5,706 bases of DNA from Bacillota bacterium (GTDB lineage Bacteria; Bacillota; Sulfobacillia; Sulfobacillales; Sulfobacillaceae), in the NCBI GenBank assembly GCA_021820675.1, contig JAKADI010000147.1:1-5706 (forward strand), written 5' to 3'. The notes under the pieces were generated by a model. That model made no database searches. It was not told where the DNA came from and was given only the letters and a program-made list of their open reading frames with translations. A program made the position numbers and the translations under genes. Positions 1-5,454 of the stretch are shown in pieces (position 1 is the first letter of the stretch; every line of letters begins with the position of its first letter).

Positions 1-2
1 CC

Positions 3-839
3 TGCCCCTACAAGAAGGTCTACTTCAATTGGAACACCCATAAGGCGGAAAAGTGCACCTTCTGCTATCCGCGCATCGAGGCGGGACTGCCTACTGTTTG
101 CTCGGAGACGTGTGTGGGACGCATCCGTTACCTGGGCCCAATTTTGTACGACGCGGATCGGGTCATGGAGCAAGCGAGCGTTGAGGATCCCAAGGATGTC
201 TATCCGGCTCAACTCAGCGTTTTTCTGAATCCCCACGATCCCGAGGTGATCCGCGAAGCACGACGCCAGGGGATTCCGGAGGCATGGATCGAAGGGGCGC
301 AGCGTTCGCCGGTTTACAAGATGGCGGTGGAATGGAAGATTGCGCTGCCGCTGCATCCCGAGTACCGCACTATGCCGATGGTGTGGTATGTGCCGCCGCT
401 AAGCCCGATGATGAACCATTTGGCCAATGAGTCCCACATGAACCCGGACGCTTACCTCACCATGGTGGACAGCATGCGAATACCCATAGAGTATTTGGCG
501 TCAATTCTGTCGGCTGGCGATATCGGTCCAGTGAGGCAATCACTTCTGCGCTTAACAGCGATGCGGGCGTTGATGCGCGAGAAGTCCGTAGGCGGCGATG
601 TGTCGTCCAGCCAGCTCTTGCAAGAGGCCGGACTGAGCGTGACAGAGGTCGAGGAAATGGCCCGACTTTTGGCGGTGGCCAAGTATGGCGAGCGATATGT
701 CATCCCTACGGGAGATCGGTCACACGAGGGCGATTTGGAGTACTGGCAAGGAGCCTGCAGCCTCGAGGAGCTGGCGCCGCCTGAGGGCATTGCGCCGCCG
801 GCGCGCTTGATCCAGTTAAAGGGTGCTGGTGCTCAATAG
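3..839 (+). CDS. narH: Respiratory nitrate reductase beta subunit (NarH), C-terminal part
   Basis: This is the iron-sulfur subunit of the membrane-bound NarGHI nitrate reductase. It carries electrons from the haem subunit NarI to the molybdenum subunit NarG on the cytoplasmic side. The frame is open from the left edge and ends at TAG 837-839, giving 278 visible residues of a protein usually near 500. The visible part starts inside the ferredoxin-like cluster region, with cysteines at visible residues 1, 18, 21, 33 and 37 in the pattern C-P-Y-K-K, C-T-F-C-Y-P-R and C-S-E-T-C-V-G-R. Further blocks typical of NarH are SPVYKMAVEWK, LPLHPEYRTMPMVWYVPPLSP and RIPIEYLA. The C-terminal tail is variable, as usual for the family. 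A GTG at 114 is in frame but lies inside the conserved cluster region and is not the real start. narJ follows after 15 bases in the same operon. Confidence 0.97.
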   Translation, partial: CPYKKVYFNWNTHKAEKCTFCYPRIEAGLPTVCSETCVGRIRYLGPILYDADRVMEQASVEDPKDVYPAQLSVFLNPHDPEVIREARRQGIPEAWIEGAQRSPVYKMAVEWKIALPLHPEYRTMPMVWYVPPLSPMMNHLANESHMNPDAYLTMVDSMRIPIEYLASILSAGDIGPVRQSLLRLTAMRALMREKSVGGDVSSSQLLQEAGLSVTEVEEMARLLAVAKYGERYVIPTGDRSHEGDLEYWQGACSLEELAPPEGIAPPARLIQLKGAGAQ

Positions 840-840
840 A

Positions 841-847
841 AGGGAGG
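841..847 (+). promoter_or_regulatory. Ribosome binding site for narJ
   Basis: AGGGAGG lies 7 bases before the GTG at 855. It supports GTG as the narJ start, since no ATG is placed as well. Confidence 0.8.
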
Positions 848-854
848 CGGTCGT

Positions 855-1427
855 GTGACAGAGGACGACCGGGTGGTGCTGAAAGTGGTGTCCATCTTGT
901 TAGAGTATCCAGACGATGAGGGCCACCGTCATCGCATGGACGAGGTCGCCGCGCTCGTTGGAGAACTGGACGACGAGGTGAACGCCGCCTGGAAGGCATG
1001 GGCTTCGGTGCCGCGATGGGATTTGATGAAGTTGTACGTTTCGGCATTTGACTTTGATGCCCAGTGCTCGCTCAACATCACGGCCCACGAGCTTGGCGAT
1101 TCCCGAAACCGTGGCGCGGCCTTGCTGGAGATCGCCGAGCTATACCGCCAGGCGGGGTTCGAGACGCCAGATCATCAACTGCCCGATTTCCTGCCGATGC
1201 TGCTGGAGTTAGTTGCCGTGCGTCCGAACATCGTGCCGGAGGCCGTGTTAAACCGGATGGCGACGGTATCGCGGCGCATTGCGGATAGACTTGGCAAGTC
1301 CCATCCCTATGCGCGGCTATTGGACTTAATCCCCTCGCGGGTGGGGCATGCGGCAGTCACGGCTGGCCCGGCAGCTGCAGAGAACCCGGACCTTAAGGAC
1401 TTGCCATATCCGATCGAGTACCCGTAG
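855..1427 (+). CDS. narJ: Nitrate reductase assembly chaperone NarJ (delta subunit)
   Basis: NarJ is a cytoplasmic chaperone of the TorD/NarJ type. In this family it binds the NarG N terminus, assists molybdenum cofactor and cluster insertion, and is not part of the final enzyme. The 190-residue length is normal for the family. Visible signatures are an N-terminal LLEYPDDE segment, then around residues 65-125 the family core: F-D-F followed by H-E-L-G-D-S-R-N-R-G-A-A-L-L-E, Y-R-Q-A-G-F-E, and L-P-D-F-L-P-M-L-L-E. The start is GTG at 855 with a good ribosome binding site. It lies between narH (15-base gap) and narI (20-base gap), the classic narGHJI order. The last 30 residues are rich in Pro and Ala and look unstructured. 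Confidence 0.95.
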   Translation: MTEDDRVVLKVVSILLEYPDDEGHRHRMDEVAALVGELDDEVNAAWKAWASVPRWDLMKLYVSAFDFDAQCSLNITAHELGDSRNRGAALLEIAELYRQAGFETPDHQLPDFLPMLLELVAVRPNIVPEAVLNRMATVSRRIADRLGKSHPYARLLDLIPSRVGHAAVTAGPAAAENPDLKDLPYPIEYP

Positions 1428-1432
1428 GGCTG

Positions 1433-1440
1433 AAAGGAGA
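1433..1440 (+). promoter_or_regulatory. Ribosome binding site for narI
   Basis: AAAGGAGA lies 7 bases before ATG 1448 and fixes the narI start. Confidence 0.8.
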
Positions 1441-1447
1441 CATCCGA

Positions 1448-2149
1448 ATGCAGCAATTGCTCTGGGTGATTTATCCGTATTTGGCGCTGGCAACGATGGT
1501 CATAGGAAGCTTATACCGCTACGCTCACAACCCCATGAGTTGGGGATCGCGATCAAGCGAACTCTTGGAAAAGCGCTGGTTGCAGTGGGGAAGTCCCTTA
1601 TTTCATTATGGCATTCTGGCGGTCATCATCGGCCATGTGGCAGGGCTTTTAATCCCGCTTCGGGTGTATCAGGCGCTGGGGATTTCCGCGGCGATGTATC
1701 ACCAAAATGCGGATATACTGGGCGGTGTCGCCGGTATGGCAACATGGCTCGGCCTTGCCATTTTGCTGATCCGCCGATTCGGGAACGCTCGGGTCCGCCG
1801 CAACTCCAGCACCGGCGACATGGTGGCGCTAATTTTGTTATTCATTGTCGTGACGTCGGGAAACTATTTGACGATCGTGCGCAACAATCTTGTCGGACCT
1901 TACGAATATCGCGCGACGGTGGGCCCGTGGCTTAGGGGACTTTTAGGACTTCATCCCAACGCTGCGCTGATGGCGCACGTGCCGGTGCTGTTTCAAGTCC
2001 ACATCATAGTGGCATTTCTCGTCTTCGCGATTTCCCCGTTTACGCGGCTGGTCCACATCTGGAGCCTGCCGTTGGCCTACCTTCGGCGGGTCCCCGTGCA
2101 ATACCGGGATCGGGCTCAATATCGGTACCGTCGTCGACGGACGGGGTGA
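1448..2149 (+). CDS. narI: Respiratory nitrate reductase gamma subunit (NarI), haem b membrane subunit
   Basis: NarI is the membrane anchor and quinol oxidase of the NarGHI complex. It holds two b haems and feeds electrons to NarH. At 233 residues it has the usual length. Five membrane segments can be read at about residues 4-23, 51-70, 89-109, 124-143 and 178-198. The four expected haem ligands are present: His53 and His63 (10 apart, in FHYGILAVIIGHVAG) and His185 and His203 (18 apart, in QVHIIV and LVHIW). These spacings equal those of the Escherichia coli ligands His56/His66 and His187/His205. The C terminus (about 213-231) is strongly basic with many Arg and Tyr, consistent with a cytoplasmic tail. 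lplA starts 43 bases after the TGA, so read-through transcription is plausible. Confidence 0.97.
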   Translation: MQQLLWVIYPYLALATMVIGSLYRYAHNPMSWGSRSSELLEKRWLQWGSPLFHYGILAVIIGHVAGLLIPLRVYQALGISAAMYHQNADILGGVAGMATWLGLAILLIRRFGNARVRRNSSTGDMVALILLFIVVTSGNYLTIVRNNLVGPYEYRATVGPWLRGLLGLHPNAALMAHVPVLFQVHIIVAFLVFAISPFTRLVHIWSLPLAYLRRVPVQYRDRAQYRYRRRRTG

Positions 2150-2192
2150 AACGCGGTTTCGCTCACATAATGCCGGAGAGGGGAGTGAGGTC

Positions 2193-3209
2193 GTGTATCT
2201 GGTGTCAAATCCATCAACCAATCCGTATTTCAACATCGCCTTGGACTCATGGCTGGTGCGGGAAGCACCGCGCCACCAGGACTATGTAATGTTGTGGCAG
2301 AACCGGCCGGCCGTTATCATTGGCCGATACCAGAACACCCACGAAGAGGTTAACCTCGATTACGCCGAGCGGCACGATATCACTGTGGTGCGGAGAATGT
2401 CCGGCGGCGGGGCGGTCTATCACGATTTGGGGAATCTTAATTTCAGCTTGGTGGTGTCGACGGAAAACCGTCCGTTTAATGACTTCAAATCGTTTACCCG
2501 GCCGGTCATTGATGCATTGAAAACATTCGGCATCACGGCGGAATTGACGGGGCGCAATGATGTCACCGTTAACGGCCAAAAGTTCTCCGGGAACGCCCAG
2601 TATCGCACACCAACACGACTGCTGCATCACGGAACAATTTTGATTGACGCCGACCTCGAGGTCGTACCGAAAATCCTGAACGTCCGCCAGGACAAAATTG
2701 CCAGCAAAGGCATTAAGTCTGTCCGCAGCCGCGTGACGAATCTTAGGCCGTATCTTCCCTCCGACGTTACGCTCGATGTGTTTCGCCAAACCTTATTAGA
2801 ACACATCGGTGACCAAAACGGTGGCATCGAAGGGGAACTGGTGTTGACCGAAAAGCGCCAGGCTCAGGTGTGGGACCTGGTTACTCAGCGCTTTGGTCAG
2901 TGGTCGTGGAACTTTGGCGCGTCTCCGCCGTTCAACTTCCGCGGCCATGCGCGATTTGACCAAGGCGAATTGGAAGTGCGGCTCGACGTGGTAGGCGACC
3001 GTGTTGTGGCAGCGGCCATCTATGGGGATTTTCTTGGTGACCATGACATTAAGCCTCTAGTCCAGGCGTTGATAGGTGTCGAATACCAGCGCCCGGCCTT
3101 AGAGCGGGCGCTGGGCGCGGTTCCCGTCGCACAATTTCTTGGCGGAATTGGCCGCGATCAGCTGCTCGAGGTGCTGTGGAATAGCACGGAGGAAGTTGTT
3201 AGCACCTAG
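2193..3209 (+). CDS. lplA: Lipoate-protein ligase A
   Basis: LplA activates free lipoate with ATP and transfers it to a lysine of lipoyl-domain proteins (2-oxoacid dehydrogenase E2, glycine cleavage GcvH, or lipoate-binding proteins of sulfur-oxidising Hdr-like systems). The 338-residue length matches the two-domain bacterial form: a biotin/lipoate ligase catalytic fold (about 1-245) and a C-terminal accessory domain (about 255-338). Key motifs are R-R-M-S-G-G-G-A-V-Y-H-D (67-78), N-L-N-F-S (81-85), N-G-Q-K-F-S-G-N-A-Q with likely catalytic Lys130, L-H-H-G-T-I-L (144-150), and K-I-A-S-K-G-I-K-S-V-R-S-R-V-T-N (168-183). The start is GTG 2193, with GGGGAG 7 bases upstream. The protein appears intact. 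The stop TAG is formed partly by the first base of the adjoining candidate MITE. The substrate cannot be told from this window. Confidence 0.93.
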   Translation: MYLVSNPSTNPYFNIALDSWLVREAPRHQDYVMLWQNRPAVIIGRYQNTHEEVNLDYAERHDITVVRRMSGGGAVYHDLGNLNFSLVVSTENRPFNDFKSFTRPVIDALKTFGITAELTGRNDVTVNGQKFSGNAQYRTPTRLLHHGTILIDADLEVVPKILNVRQDKIASKGIKSVRSRVTNLRPYLPSDVTLDVFRQTLLEHIGDQNGGIEGELVLTEKRQAQVWDLVTQRFGQWSWNFGASPPFNFRGHARFDQGELEVRLDVVGDRVVAAAIYGDFLGDHDIKPLVQALIGVEYQRPALERALGAVPVAQFLGGIGRDQLLEVLWNSTEEVVST

Positions 3210-3332
3210 AAGCCTGTCCAAAAATTAAAATCCGGTCGGTTAGTGCCACAATATAAGTGGCTATCGCCAATACGATCCACTATATATGGTAGACCATGCT
3301 GAACTGCTCGGAATAAATGGACAGGCTTCCTA
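3206..3332. mobile_element. Candidate MITE: 121-bp element with 12-bp terminal inverted repeats and CTA direct repeat
   Basis: GAAGCCTGTCCA at 3209-3220 is repeated perfectly in inverted form, TGGACAGGCTTC, at 3318-3329. The triplet CTA flanks both outer ends (3206-3208 and 3330-3332), as a target duplication would. The 97-base interior is AT-rich compared with its surroundings, has no ORF, and contains a small hairpin, GCCAC-AATATAA-GTGGC. This fits a non-autonomous derivative of a DD(E/D) insertion sequence. The short duplication would suit an IS5-like group, but I cannot assign a family from sequence alone. The alternative, a long-loop RNA hairpin after lplA, explains the repeats but not the CTA duplication. 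Confidence 0.6.
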
Positions 3333-3392
3333 GAAAGCAGCACGGTGCCCGCTTAGCCGTCAGGGAGTGCGGGAAAGGTTGACTGGTCTGCT

Positions 3393-3399
3393 AGGAGGA
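3393..3399 (+). promoter_or_regulatory. Strong ribosome binding site for the truncated + strand gene
   Basis: TAGGAGG ends 6-7 bases before ATG 3406. It is the best Shine-Dalgarno match in the window and shows that a real gene started at 3406. Confidence 0.6.
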
Positions 3400-3405
3400 A
3401 TCGGC

Positions 3406-3480
3406 ATGACAACAGCAGCTGAACGACCCAAGTGGCTCAAAGTCCAGGATAATTCCGTGCGGTTAGGCGACGCGCTTCCT
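3406..3480 (+). pseudogene. 5' stub of a truncated gene (unidentified; faint LipA-like N terminus)
   Basis: An ATG with an excellent ribosome binding site opens a frame reading MTTAAERPKWLKVQDNSV. Within about 20-25 codons it runs into the hairpin segment at 3481-3500, which looks like an insertion-sequence end. After that the frame continues only as the antisense of the Rieske gene. The end at 3480 is therefore approximate. The E-R-P-K-W-L-K-V stretch faintly recalls the N terminus of lipoyl synthase LipA (R-K-P-x-W-L-K-[VI] in several Bacillota), and lplA lies just upstream. However, the next residues do not match LipA, so this identity is only a guess. The stub lies 196 bases after lplA, or about 72 if the candidate MITE is removed, a distance compatible with a former operon. 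Confidence 0.45.
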
Positions 3481-3679
3481 CTCCGTCCTTCAGGACGGGG
3501 CCTCCGCGCTGGACTTCCGGTGAAGCCTCCGCGTGGGAACAGGTATTGTCGGTCGCGTATATCACATCTTCTACCCGATAAAGCGCTATCTCCCGGTTGC
3601 TTAGTTCGACTAAAGACGGTGCAGTCGCCCCGATTTCCTCGATGCGGACTACCTTGGTCCACGTCTTGGACGATTTCAT
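3437..3679 (-). pseudogene. Truncated Rieske [2Fe-2S] ferredoxin-like protein
   Basis: Rieske ferredoxins carry a [2Fe-2S] cluster held by C-x-H and C-x-x-H. The first 53 residues fit the family: W-T-K-V-V-R-I-E-E-I, then E-L-S-N-R-E-I-A-L-Y-R-V-E-D-V-I-Y-A, then D-N-T-C-S-H-A-E-A-S, with the first ligand pair Cys47 and His49. The expected continuation (L-x-x-G, then C-P-x-H-G) is missing. From about base 3520 the frame enters the insertion-sequence-like segment and stops at 3437, giving 80 residues instead of about 100-110. Without the second Cys/His pair it cannot hold a Rieske cluster. I chose ATG 3679 over the in-frame GTG 3724 because GGGAGG lies 7 bases before it. It is similar to dioxygenase ferredoxin or NirD-type small subunits. 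It is on the same strand as, and downstream of, the radical SAM gene. Confidence 0.75.
3466..3520 (-). mobile_element. Right-end remnant of an IS200/IS605 (TnpB-type) element
   Basis: On the - strand this segment reads G-rich flank, CCCCGTCCT, GA, AGGACGGAG, then AGGAAG. The stem is 3481-3489 with 3492-3500 (nine pairs, one of them G-T; core CCGTCCT/AGGACGG) around a 2-base loop. A subterminal hairpin of this composition followed by GAGGAAG is characteristic of IS200/IS605 right ends next to tnpB. No tnpA, tnpB or left end is present, so only the end survives. Both limits are estimates. There is no T run after the stem, which argues against an ordinary terminator. It separates two truncated genes. 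Confidence 0.5.
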
Positions 3680-3684
3680 GACAG

Positions 3685-3691
3685 CGCCTCC
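3685..3691 (-). promoter_or_regulatory. Ribosome binding site for the Rieske gene
   Basis: GGGAGGC (- strand) lies 5-7 bases before ATG 3679 and selects that start over the upstream GTG at 3724. Confidence 0.7.
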
Positions 3692-3927
3692 CAGCTGAGG
3701 CAGTTCCACCACGATCGTACGCACACGCGCTGCTGAGACCGGTGTGACGGCTGATCACCAAGGATTACTGTTAGTCAAGTGATCCAGACTCGAATGCGGG
3801 CACGCAAGTAACGTTTGCCGCGAGGCAGACGAGACAGGGGTCTATTTACCAGCACGCTGGCGTCGGTATGTCGCGGCTCAAACTTTTTTGTGGACCGGGA
3901 CCGCGTCGGGCGGTGACGGCCAATCGA
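3692..3927. other. Non-coding stretch between the small ORF and the Rieske gene
   Basis: About 235 bases with no ORF resembling a known family on either strand. Visible bits are the small palindrome CCAGCACGCTGG (3849-3860), a tandem CGGTCC on the - strand near 3896-3907, and a T6 run on the + strand near 3883-3888 that no hairpin precedes. On the - strand, TTGACT near 3774-3779 could be a -35 box for the Rieske gene, but no good -10 lies 16-18 bases after it. Confidence 0.4.
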
Positions 3928-4017
3928 TTAGGCAATCCAGGCGGTGACAACGTACGGGAAAATCTCCCCGTCATAGAAGTGGACGTCCATTGACGCAATG
4001 TTAGGCGCCCCGGACAT
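3928..4017 (-). CDS. Possible small protein of 29 residues downstream of the radical SAM gene
   Basis: The ATG at 4017 comes 3 bases after the radical SAM stop codon. It opens a 29-residue frame, rich in aromatic and aliphatic residues after the first third (VHFYDGEIFPYVVTAWIA at its end), stopping at TAA 3928-3930. The close spacing suggests translational coupling, because no clear Shine-Dalgarno is seen just before the ATG. SPASM-type radical SAM enzymes often act on short peptides encoded nearby (PQQ and mycofactocin systems are the known cases), so a precursor-peptide role is possible. This is inference only: the ORF has no Cys and no recognised precursor motif, and an ORF this short may be chance or the remains of a larger gene. 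Confidence 0.3.
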   Translation of the reverse strand: MSGAPNIASMDVHFYDGEIFPYVVTAWIA

Positions 4018-4020
4018 GAT

Positions 4021-5097
4021 TCAGACGCTGTTTGGCATCTCCCGTTTCCGACGCGGGTCAGGAATATAGGGGCAAAACGGATCGCTTTCCAAGTAATCTC
4101 CGGTAATTGTCCAGGCACGAGCGCGCGAACCGGCGCACAGCTTATTAAATTCACAATACCCGCACTTTCCCTTGAAACGGTTAGGGTCGCGCAGCGCCTG
4201 GAGGACAGGACTTTCGCGGTAAAGCCGCGACAACGGCGTGGTTCGTACATTACCGATACTCACGGGAAGAAATCCGCTGGGATAAACCTCTCCCGTGTGC
4301 GATACAAACAGAAACCCGTTGCCATCCCACACAGAGACCTCGCTGCGGGTTTGCGCGCCTGCCCTCGAGGCGTGCGCGCTCCCATTCTGAGAGCGAAGCC
4401 TATAATATTGGGGGGCTTCTGTCGTTTTGATATCGAATGGAACATTCTGCTCCAATGACACCAGCCACTCCAGTACCGACTCTTGCTGCTGCGGGGCCAG
4501 TAAATCTTCAACACGAGCGCGGCCCGTGGGCACGAGGAAAAACACGCTCCACCGAAAGGCTCCTAACTTACCAACGAGCTCGGCTAGAGCCGGGAGATCA
4601 TCCACATTATATTGACTGACTGTCGTGTTGATTTGCAGTGGAATGCCCAACTGATGCAGATAGTCGATCTTTTCCATGGTGAGAGCAAAGGTGCCGCGTA
4701 TTCCTCGAAATCGGTCATGGATTTCCGCGTGGGATCCATCCAAGCTGAAGGCCCAGTTTTCGAGGCCGGCGTCTTTGAGGTCGCGCATGATCGCGTACGT
4801 CACCTTAGGTGTCGCGCTAGGGGTAATCGACGGACGGAGCCCGGCGTAACGGGCTTGGCGCACAATCTCAACCAGGTCATCGCGTTCCATGGGATCACCC
4901 CCGGTCAGAACAAAAAGAGGATAATCCATCTCCGTCAGTTGATCGATGATAAAGTGTGTGACCTCTTTTAGATCGAGCTCATTAGGATTACGGTGCCGCA
5001 TAGCGGATGCGCGACAGTGCCGACACGCCAATTGGCAAGCACGCGTCGTTTCCCAAATGACGATAAAGGGGTTTAGAGAAAAATCCAGCGAAGGCAT
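4021..5097 (-). CDS. Radical SAM/SPASM domain protein (TIGR04053-like; related to the NirJ/AhbD/MftC group)
   Basis: The enzyme would use a [4Fe-4S] cluster to cleave S-adenosylmethionine and start radical chemistry in the cytoplasm; its substrate is unknown. With the start at ATG 5097 it has 358 residues. The SAM-cluster motif is C21-x3-C25-x2-C28 (T-R-A-C-Q-L-A-C-R-H-C). It is followed by the SAM-binding L-T-G-G-D-P near residue 63, S-I-T-P-S-A-T-P, and A-F-S-L-D-G-S. The C-terminal SPASM region has C312-G-Y-C315-x5-C321 and a further C342, ligands for auxiliary clusters. F-F-L-V-P-T-G-R-A and S-H-T-G-E-V-Y-P-S-G-F-L-P are further family-like blocks. ATG 5097 is preferred to the in-frame GTG 5136 because GAGGAG (5105-5110) sits 7 bases before it. 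The gene appears intact. Haem, haem d1 or peptide modification are the precedents among relatives, but none can be assigned here. Confidence 0.88.
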   Translation of the reverse strand: MPSLDFSLNPFIVIWETTRACQLACRHCRASAMRHRNPNELDLKEVTHFIIDQLTEMDYPLFVLTGGDPMERDDLVEIVRQARYAGLRPSITPSATPKVTYAIMRDLKDAGLENWAFSLDGSHAEIHDRFRGIRGTFALTMEKIDYLHQLGIPLQINTTVSQYNVDDLPALAELVGKLGAFRWSVFFLVPTGRARVEDLLAPQQQESVLEWLVSLEQNVPFDIKTTEAPQYYRLRSQNGSAHASRAGAQTRSEVSVWDGNGFLFVSHTGEVYPSGFLPVSIGNVRTTPLSRLYRESPVLQALRDPNRFKGKCGYCEFNKLCAGSRARAWTITGDYLESDPFCPYIPDPRRKREMPNSV

Positions 5098-5104
5098 AAA
5101 ACCA

Positions 5105-5110
5105 CTCCTC
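5105..5110 (-). promoter_or_regulatory. Ribosome binding site for the radical SAM gene
   Basis: GAGGAG (- strand) lies 7 bases before ATG 5097. It decides the start against the GTG 39 bases upstream, which has no comparable site. Confidence 0.7.
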
Positions 5111-5420
5111 AAGATCTCGGTATAAGCGCTCTTCACATCTTAAGAACCGATAACGGGCCCAACGTCCACATATCTTTGTCAAGAAGGCAATGCGACACTC
5201 CAGAGGGACGGAGGTCAAACTCCAAAAAGGGAAAGCCTGGCCCACTGATTCAATCAAAACGCGTCTCGATCGCTCCGTGTAGGCAAAGCGTTTTCGCCTT
5301 GGGGCCCACTCCCACCGCCAACAAAAGCAAGCCAACTGGTGCGGCCGGCGCCGCCGATTTACCCATACACTTGCCGTACCCCCAGTGAAGTCAGTGGCCG
5401 CGACGCAACCACCAAGCCAA
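5111..5420. other. 310-base intergenic leader upstream of the radical SAM gene
   Basis: No convincing gene is seen on either strand. On the - strand a perfect -35-like TTGACA (5177-5182) has no good -10 at normal distance, while a TAAGAT (near 5137-5142) and a TTATAC (5120-5125) are weak -10 candidates, so a promoter is likely but not placed. A palindrome TGATTCAATCA lies at 5246-5256. A 37-codon - strand ORF (5366 to 5253) with an Ala/Leu-rich start has no good ribosome binding site. A 70-residue + strand ORF (5176-5388) has low-complexity composition and no family signature. Confidence 0.4.
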
Positions 5421-5448
5421 CATCGGGGAGCTTGTCAGCTCCCCGATG
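5421..5448 (-). terminator. Perfect 12-bp hairpin, likely terminator of the right-edge gene
   Basis: CATCGGGGAGCT (5421-5432) pairs without mismatch with AGCTCCCCGATG (5437-5448) around the 4-base loop TGTC. It begins 6 bases after the TGA of the - strand gene. The - strand sequence after the stem is TTGGCTTGG, so the T tract is weak. It may work as an imperfect intrinsic terminator or a 3' stabilising hairpin. Confidence 0.65.
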
Positions 5449-5454
5449 CATTTC

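Noticed and set aside
1348..1935. 195-residue + strand ORF across narJ and narI
   Set aside because: It is a shadow frame of two well-supported genes and lacks any protein-like pattern.
3481..3500. Hairpin as an intrinsic terminator between the convergent genes
   Set aside because: No T run follows on either strand, and both neighbouring genes are truncated at it, which fits an insertion-sequence end better.
3883..3888. T6 run on the + strand as a terminator
   Set aside because: No stable hairpin precedes it and no + strand gene ends nearby.
3846..4250. 134-residue - strand ORF overlapping the 3' end of the radical SAM gene
   Set aside because: It is mostly the shifted frame of the radical SAM gene, has Arg/Pro-rich composition and shows no family motif.
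5246..5256. TGATTCAATCA as an FNR/CRP-type operator
   Set aside because: The half sites TTGAT and ATCA(G) are separated by 3 bases rather than the 4 of the FNR consensus, and no promoter is placed next to it; kept only as a palindrome.
4988..5335. 115-residue - strand ORF covering the radical SAM start
   Set aside because: It overlaps the conserved N terminus of the radical SAM protein in another frame and has a composition rich in Arg, Trp and Phe with no recognisable motif.
5253..5366. 37-residue - strand ORF with Ala/Leu-rich start (signal-peptide-like)
   Set aside because: No well-placed ribosome binding site, no cleavage-like pattern, and the length is within chance expectation in GC-rich DNA.
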